64,000 nt of DNA from DATCBF01 sp964401995 (lineage in GTDB: Bacteria; Actinomycetota; Thermoleophilia; Solirubrobacterales; 70-9), in the NCBI GenBank assembly GCA_964401995.1, contig CAYOAP010000006.1:62001-126000 (forward strand), given 5' to 3'. The position numbers and the translations under genes are program-made. The notes below the pieces were generated by a model. The model was not told where the DNA came from. It made no database searches and saw only the letters and a list, made by a program, of their open reading frames with translations. Shown here piece by piece: positions 62,033 through 64,000 of this stretch (position 1 is its first letter; every line of letters starts with the position of its first letter).

Positions 62033-63118
62033 ATGACCCGCACCCTGCCCGCTGTTTCCAGCGCCGTCCTTGTCTTCTTGGCCTGCGCGCTCCCCACAAG
62101 TGCCGTCGCTGCCGGCGCCACGCGAACCTGGGTCTCCGGAGTCGGCGAAGATTCGAATCCATGCTCGCGGACGGCGCCGTGCAAGACCTTCGCGGGAGCG
62201 ATCTCAAAGACCGCGGACGACGGCATTATCGATGCGCTCGATCCCGGTGGCTACGGGGGCATCACCATCACCCAGGGCATCACCCTCGACGGCACGGGCA
62301 CCCTTGCCTCGATCTTGGTCGCTGGAACCAACGGCGTCACCGTCGACGCGCCCGGGAAAAACGTCGTCCTCAACAACATCGAAATCAACGGGGCCGGCGT
62401 GCCCTCTTGCAGCGGACTCAATGGGATCAATCTGGTCGCCGCCAAATCGCTGCGCGTCACGGGCGTGACGATCGAGAATTTCGCGCAGAATGCGATCAAG
62501 GTCGCTCCGACAACCGGCGACTCGACCGTGATCCTCCAGGACGTCGACGCCAATCAGGGCTGCGGCGCGGGCAACGGCGTCACCATTGCGCCAGGTGGCA
62601 CCTTCAGCGTCAGCGCGATGCTCGACGGTGTCACGCTGACCAATCTGCACACCGGCCTGAGCGTCGCCGACCGCGGCCACGCTTATCTTTCGAATTCCAC
62701 GGTGTTCAACAACGCCCTGGGACTCCAGACGTTGGGCAGCGGGATTATCGACGGCCTTGGCGGCAACCACATCGTGGGCAACGCGACAAACGGCTCGCCG
62801 ACGACCGAAATCTCGACTGTCGGGCCGGCGGGAGCGACGGGGGCGGCCGGAGCCCCTGGCACGCGCGGCCAGACTGGCAGCATCGGCAAGATCACCTGCA
62901 AGCTGAACAAGAAGAAGAAAGTCATCACCTGCAAGGTCTCAAAGGCACACAAAAAAGCGCGGATCACGGCGCGCCTCTCGCGGGGCGGCCAGGTCGTCGC
63001 GGCTGGGCACGGCGCCAACACGGTCCGACTGCATGCAAGGCGCCCGCTCACGCATGGGACCTATCGCCTCACCGTCGTCGCAGCCGGAAAGAGGGAGACG
63101 CGCAACGTCCACCTCTAG
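62033..63118 (+). CDS. Secreted beta-helix protein with short collagen-like segment
   Basis: 361 residues. AGGAG with 7-nt spacing supports ATG 62033. Signal peptide (VSSAVLVFLACALPTSAVAAGA), then TRTWVSGVGEDSNPCSRTAPCKTFAGAISKT, a parallel beta-helix region (about 30-255), a Gly-x-y stretch GPAGATGAAGAPGTRGQTGSIG, and a Lys-rich C-terminal module ITCKLNKKKKVITCKVSKAHKKARITARL that recalls those of proteins A and B at 35-38 kb. Probably a surface protein. Ligand unknown. Confidence 0.8.
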   Translation: MTRTLPAVSSAVLVFLACALPTSAVAAGATRTWVSGVGEDSNPCSRTAPCKTFAGAISKTADDGIIDALDPGGYGGITITQGITLDGTGTLASILVAGTNGVTVDAPGKNVVLNNIEINGAGVPSCSGLNGINLVAAKSLRVTGVTIENFAQNAIKVAPTTGDSTVILQDVDANQGCGAGNGVTIAPGGTFSVSAMLDGVTLTNLHTGLSVADRGHAYLSNSTVFNNALGLQTLGSGIIDGLGGNHIVGNATNGSPTTEISTVGPAGATGAAGAPGTRGQTGSIGKITCKLNKKKKVITCKVSKAHKKARITARLSRGGQVVAAGHGANTVRLHARRPLTHGTYRLTVVAAGKRETRNVHL

Positions 63119-63176
63119 GCGCACGGCCCAGCGGGGCGCTGAGAAGCGGCGCGAAGCCGCGAGATAGGCTCTGCTA

Positions 63177-63866
63177 TTGGCTTCAGGGGCTGAAGACTTT
63201 GCGAGTTACGCCGCCGCGCGCGGCCTGACGCTCGACCTCGCCGCCCGCCTGCCACGGACTACGCCGCTGCTTGCCGAGGGTGAGCTGCGCAGCGTCGATG
63301 CGGTGATGACGGGCTGGCTCTCCACCTATGTGGAAGCGCAGCTGGCGCTGGTCAGCCGGGATGAGGTGACCGTCGATGCGCAGGGGGCGGAGATCAAGGG
63401 CGTGGCGAATTTCACCGTGGCGGTGACGCATGTGCCGAAGGCGAAGCGGTTTATCCCCTGGCTGCTCTGCCACCGCAACGAGGACGAGCACCTCTTCGGG
63501 CGCGCGGCCGATGCCCTGATCCATGGCGGTCAGCGGGTCCAGCTCGAGAGCGCCGAACTCGACCAGCGCTATCGGATCTACGCCTCGCCGGACCACGACG
63601 ACAACTGGCTGCACCAGCTCTTCTCCCCCAGCTTCATCGTCTTCTTGCTCGAACGGGCGCCGCAGGGCTTTGCCTTCGAGTATGTGGAAGGGACGCTCTG
63701 CGTCAGCGTCATCGGCCGCAGCACCCTGACCGAAGACCTCGACGGCCTGCGCGATGCGACGGTGGCGCTGGTCGGGCGCATCCGCGAGCAGATCCGTGAG
63801 AGCCTCGGCCCGGCCAAAGGGCGCTCGGCCCCCGGCAATCCCGGCTTCCCCGGCGCCGCGAGCTGA
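63177..63866 (+). CDS. Conserved hypothetical protein
   Basis: 229 residues, no signal peptide or membrane helix. TTG start at 63177 (LASGAEDFASYAAARGL). Middle part RYRIYASPDHDDNWLHQLFSPSFIVFLLERAPQGFAFEYVEGTLCVSVIG resembles DUF3137-type proteins, an impression only. Acidic/aromatic composition. 22 bp before an MBL-fold gene, so possibly co-transcribed. Confidence 0.6.
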   Translation: MASGAEDFASYAAARGLTLDLAARLPRTTPLLAEGELRSVDAVMTGWLSTYVEAQLALVSRDEVTVDAQGAEIKGVANFTVAVTHVPKAKRFIPWLLCHRNEDEHLFGRAADALIHGGQRVQLESAELDQRYRIYASPDHDDNWLHQLFSPSFIVFLLERAPQGFAFEYVEGTLCVSVIGRSTLTEDLDGLRDATVALVGRIREQIRESLGPAKGRSAPGNPGFPGAAS

Positions 63867-63888
63867 CCGGCGCGGATATGGTCATGCC

Positions 63889-64000
63889 ATGAAGCAGCTT
63901 GCTGACGGGGTCTGGCAGCTCGACGGATTCCCCAAGAACAACGTCAACGTCTACGTGCTCGAGGACGTGCTTGTCGACGCCGGCATGTTCTACGAAAAGG
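63889..64000 (+). CDS. MBL-fold metallohydrolase, N-terminal fragment at window edge
   Basis: ATG at 63889 gives MKQLADGVWQLDGFPKNNVNVYVLEDVLVDAGMFYEK before the window ends. The pattern of a short strand, then NVYVLEDVLVDAG, is the usual beginning of the metallo-beta-lactamase fold before the HxHxDH motif, which is out of view. Only about 37 residues are seen. Confidence 0.7.
   Translation, partial: MKQLADGVWQLDGFPKNNVNVYVLEDVLVDAGMFYEK

Overview
The window is 64 kb of very GC-rich DNA with frequent GTG starts, dense ATGA/GTGA gene overlaps and several likely leaderless genes. Gene content (SteA/MctB pair, TlyA, DUF3866, LtrA, many secreted beta-helix proteins with a Lys-rich C-terminal module) points to an actinobacterium, most likely class Thermoleophilia, order Solirubrobacterales. 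That placement is inference; no rRNA gene is present.

Backbone. Most of the minus strand reads as one broken-up housekeeping supercluster. In transcription order: a small membrane protein, an M29-like aminopeptidase, formimidoyltransferase, a membrane protein, an MBL hydrolase, hisS, aspS, a small protein, an AbiEi/DUF559 protein, an IscU-MnmA fusion, alaS, ruvX, mltG, aroE, two secreted beta-helix proteins, aroC, an AroK-AroB fusion, aroQ, an M24 peptidase, bolA, a monothiol glutaredoxin, then (after a gap) efp, nusB, an XseB-like gene, ispA-type synthase, dxs, then (after a second gap) tlyA, nadK, an inserted MFS exporter, recN, steA, mctB/steB, an MraY-like gene, pyrG, an M20 peptidase, DUF3866, xerD and mutM. 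From memory, this joins two blocks that are separate in mycobacteria (the alaS-to-nusB block and the tlyA-to-xerD block). It supports tRNA charging and thiolation, the shikimate pathway, isoprenoid precursors, DNA repair and septation.

Insertions. Three gaps in the backbone hold accessory genes, mainly on the plus strand. 14.0-20.6 kb has a phosphotransferase-fold protein, Mug glycosylase, a methyltransferase, two paralogous winged-helix regulators, a cupin, a membrane protein and a PadR regulator. The two winged-helix regulators are each paired with a divergent 19-codon gene. The two predicted peptides are related (M-x-[FI]-x-K-x3-V-[IV]-P-M-[VL]-S-[VI]-x-K-x-[AG]) and were found by reading the DNA; this is the best candidate here for an undescribed system. 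24.7-30.2 kb has secreted proteins, an SDR, LtrA, an M42 peptidase and a diguanylate cyclase. A DHA2 exporter between recN and nadK is flanked by two near-identical palindromes.

Island. A CAU-anticodon tRNA at 52.5 kb is followed on the same strand by three partial copies of its 3' end (57.5, 59.1 and 60.65 kb), one a perfect 44-nt match. They split 52.6-60.7 kb into three modules: an AAA+ ATPase with a subtilisin-like protease, a protein with a HEPN-like Rx4H motif, and a class III aminotransferase. This looks like serial integration at a tRNA att site with the integrases lost. The first module also carries a frameshifted pseudogene. The right end holds secreted proteins, a conserved hypothetical gene and the start of a second MBL-fold gene.
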